This document shows, piece after piece, positions 30,266-30,473 of a stretch of DNA of 30,473 nucleotides. Within the stretch, counting starts at the first letter, position 1; the number at the start of each line of letters is the position of its first letter. Location: the NCBI GenBank assembly GCA_934373455.1, contig CAKRON010000021.1:1-30473 (forward strand), read 5' to 3'. Source of the stretch: an uncultured Marvinbryantia sp. GTDB lineage: Bacteria > Bacillota > Clostridia > Lachnospirales > Lachnospiraceae. The position numbers and the translations under genes are program-made. The notes under the pieces were generated by a model. The model ran no database searches. It was not told where the DNA came from and was given only the letters and a program-made list of their open reading frames with translations.

Positions 30266-30473
30266 TTATTTTTCTTGGCGAAAAGCAGATTCTGTATAAA
30301 CTGGTTTCAGTCTTTGAAGCATCTCTTCTTTAGATACATCCTTTTTTCCTGTAACTCTTGAACTGTAAAACATCTTTTCTCTGAAATTCAGTAAAGGAAA
30401 AGAGCATATGGAATTGAATCCATACACTCTATAATTCCCAGAACTTAAATTCATTCTTAACTCAACAACAAGC
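30266..30473 (-). CDS. Unrecognised protein, C-terminal part or remnant (open at window edge)
   Basis: The minus-strand frame is open from the window edge to a stop at 30266, about 68 residues. It ends with a charged helical tail, VTGKKDVSKEEMLQRLKPVY, then TESAFRQEK. An internal ATG at 30454 gives 62 residues but has no convincing ribosome site, so the gene may start beyond the window. I do not recognise the family. The region 30194-30265 holds nothing I can identify. Confidence 0.35.
   Translation of the reverse strand, partial: LVVELRMNLSSGNYRVYGFNSICSFPLLNFREKMFYSSRVTGKKDVSKEEMLQRLKPVYTESAFRQEK

Overview
The window looks like a chromosomal segment of a low-to-moderate GC anaerobic Firmicute. 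Strong AGGAGG-type ribosome sites, ATG starts, oxygen-sensitive enzyme families and a CUT1 ABC transporter without its own ATPase fit Clostridia, probably a gut Lachnospiraceae. The family placement is inference from gene content. No tRNA, rRNA, CRISPR array, phage or intact insertion sequence was seen.

Region 1 (1-9.9 kb) serves molybdenum and the molybdenum cofactor. On the minus strand are MoaA (cut by the window edge), MoaC and a MOSC protein, read away from FdhD on the plus strand. FdhD is followed by an SPFH membrane protein and a ribbon-helix-helix protein. Beyond a shared terminator come a MoeA-like protein with a cysteine tail, MoeA, MobB and a fusion of a degenerate MobA-like domain to a ModE-like DNA-binding domain, then ModA-ModB-ModC behind their own consensus promoter, which carries a large dyad.

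Region 2 (9.9-17.7 kb) is a carbohydrate-type uptake operon: a solute-binding protein, two permeases, a metallo-beta-lactamase-fold protein, then MgtC and an inositol-monophosphatase-family enzyme. Upstream lies an unusual 730-residue regulator: a LacI-type repressor joined to a cytoplasmic solute-binding-protein domain. Matching operator-like sites (core AACGTTATAA) precede both the regulator gene and the transporter operon.

Region 3 (17.7-25.7 kb) is a formate dehydrogenase and sulfur/selenium-handling operon: a BadF/HgdC-type ATPase activase, a double-cubane-cluster-type reductase (YjiM/HgdB-like), YedF, a DUF3343 putative Se/S carrier, a NuoG-like formate dehydrogenase alpha subunit and a cysteine desulfurase. 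A divergent LysR regulator of the selenium-metabolism-associated type faces it across a 25-bp palindrome. The catalytic position of the dehydrogenase is cysteine, not selenocysteine. Regions 1 and 3 fit together: Mo uptake, cofactor assembly, sulfur delivery through the desulfurase and FdhD, and the Mo enzyme.

Region 4 (25.7-30.5 kb) is accessory and partly decayed: a GNAT acetyltransferase, a second LysR regulator, a three-domain flavin/FeS enoate-reductase-type enzyme, and remnants of YczE/YitT-like, HxlR-like and cupin genes. Two direct copies of a 36-bp repeat, each followed by a small hairpin, bracket most of it.
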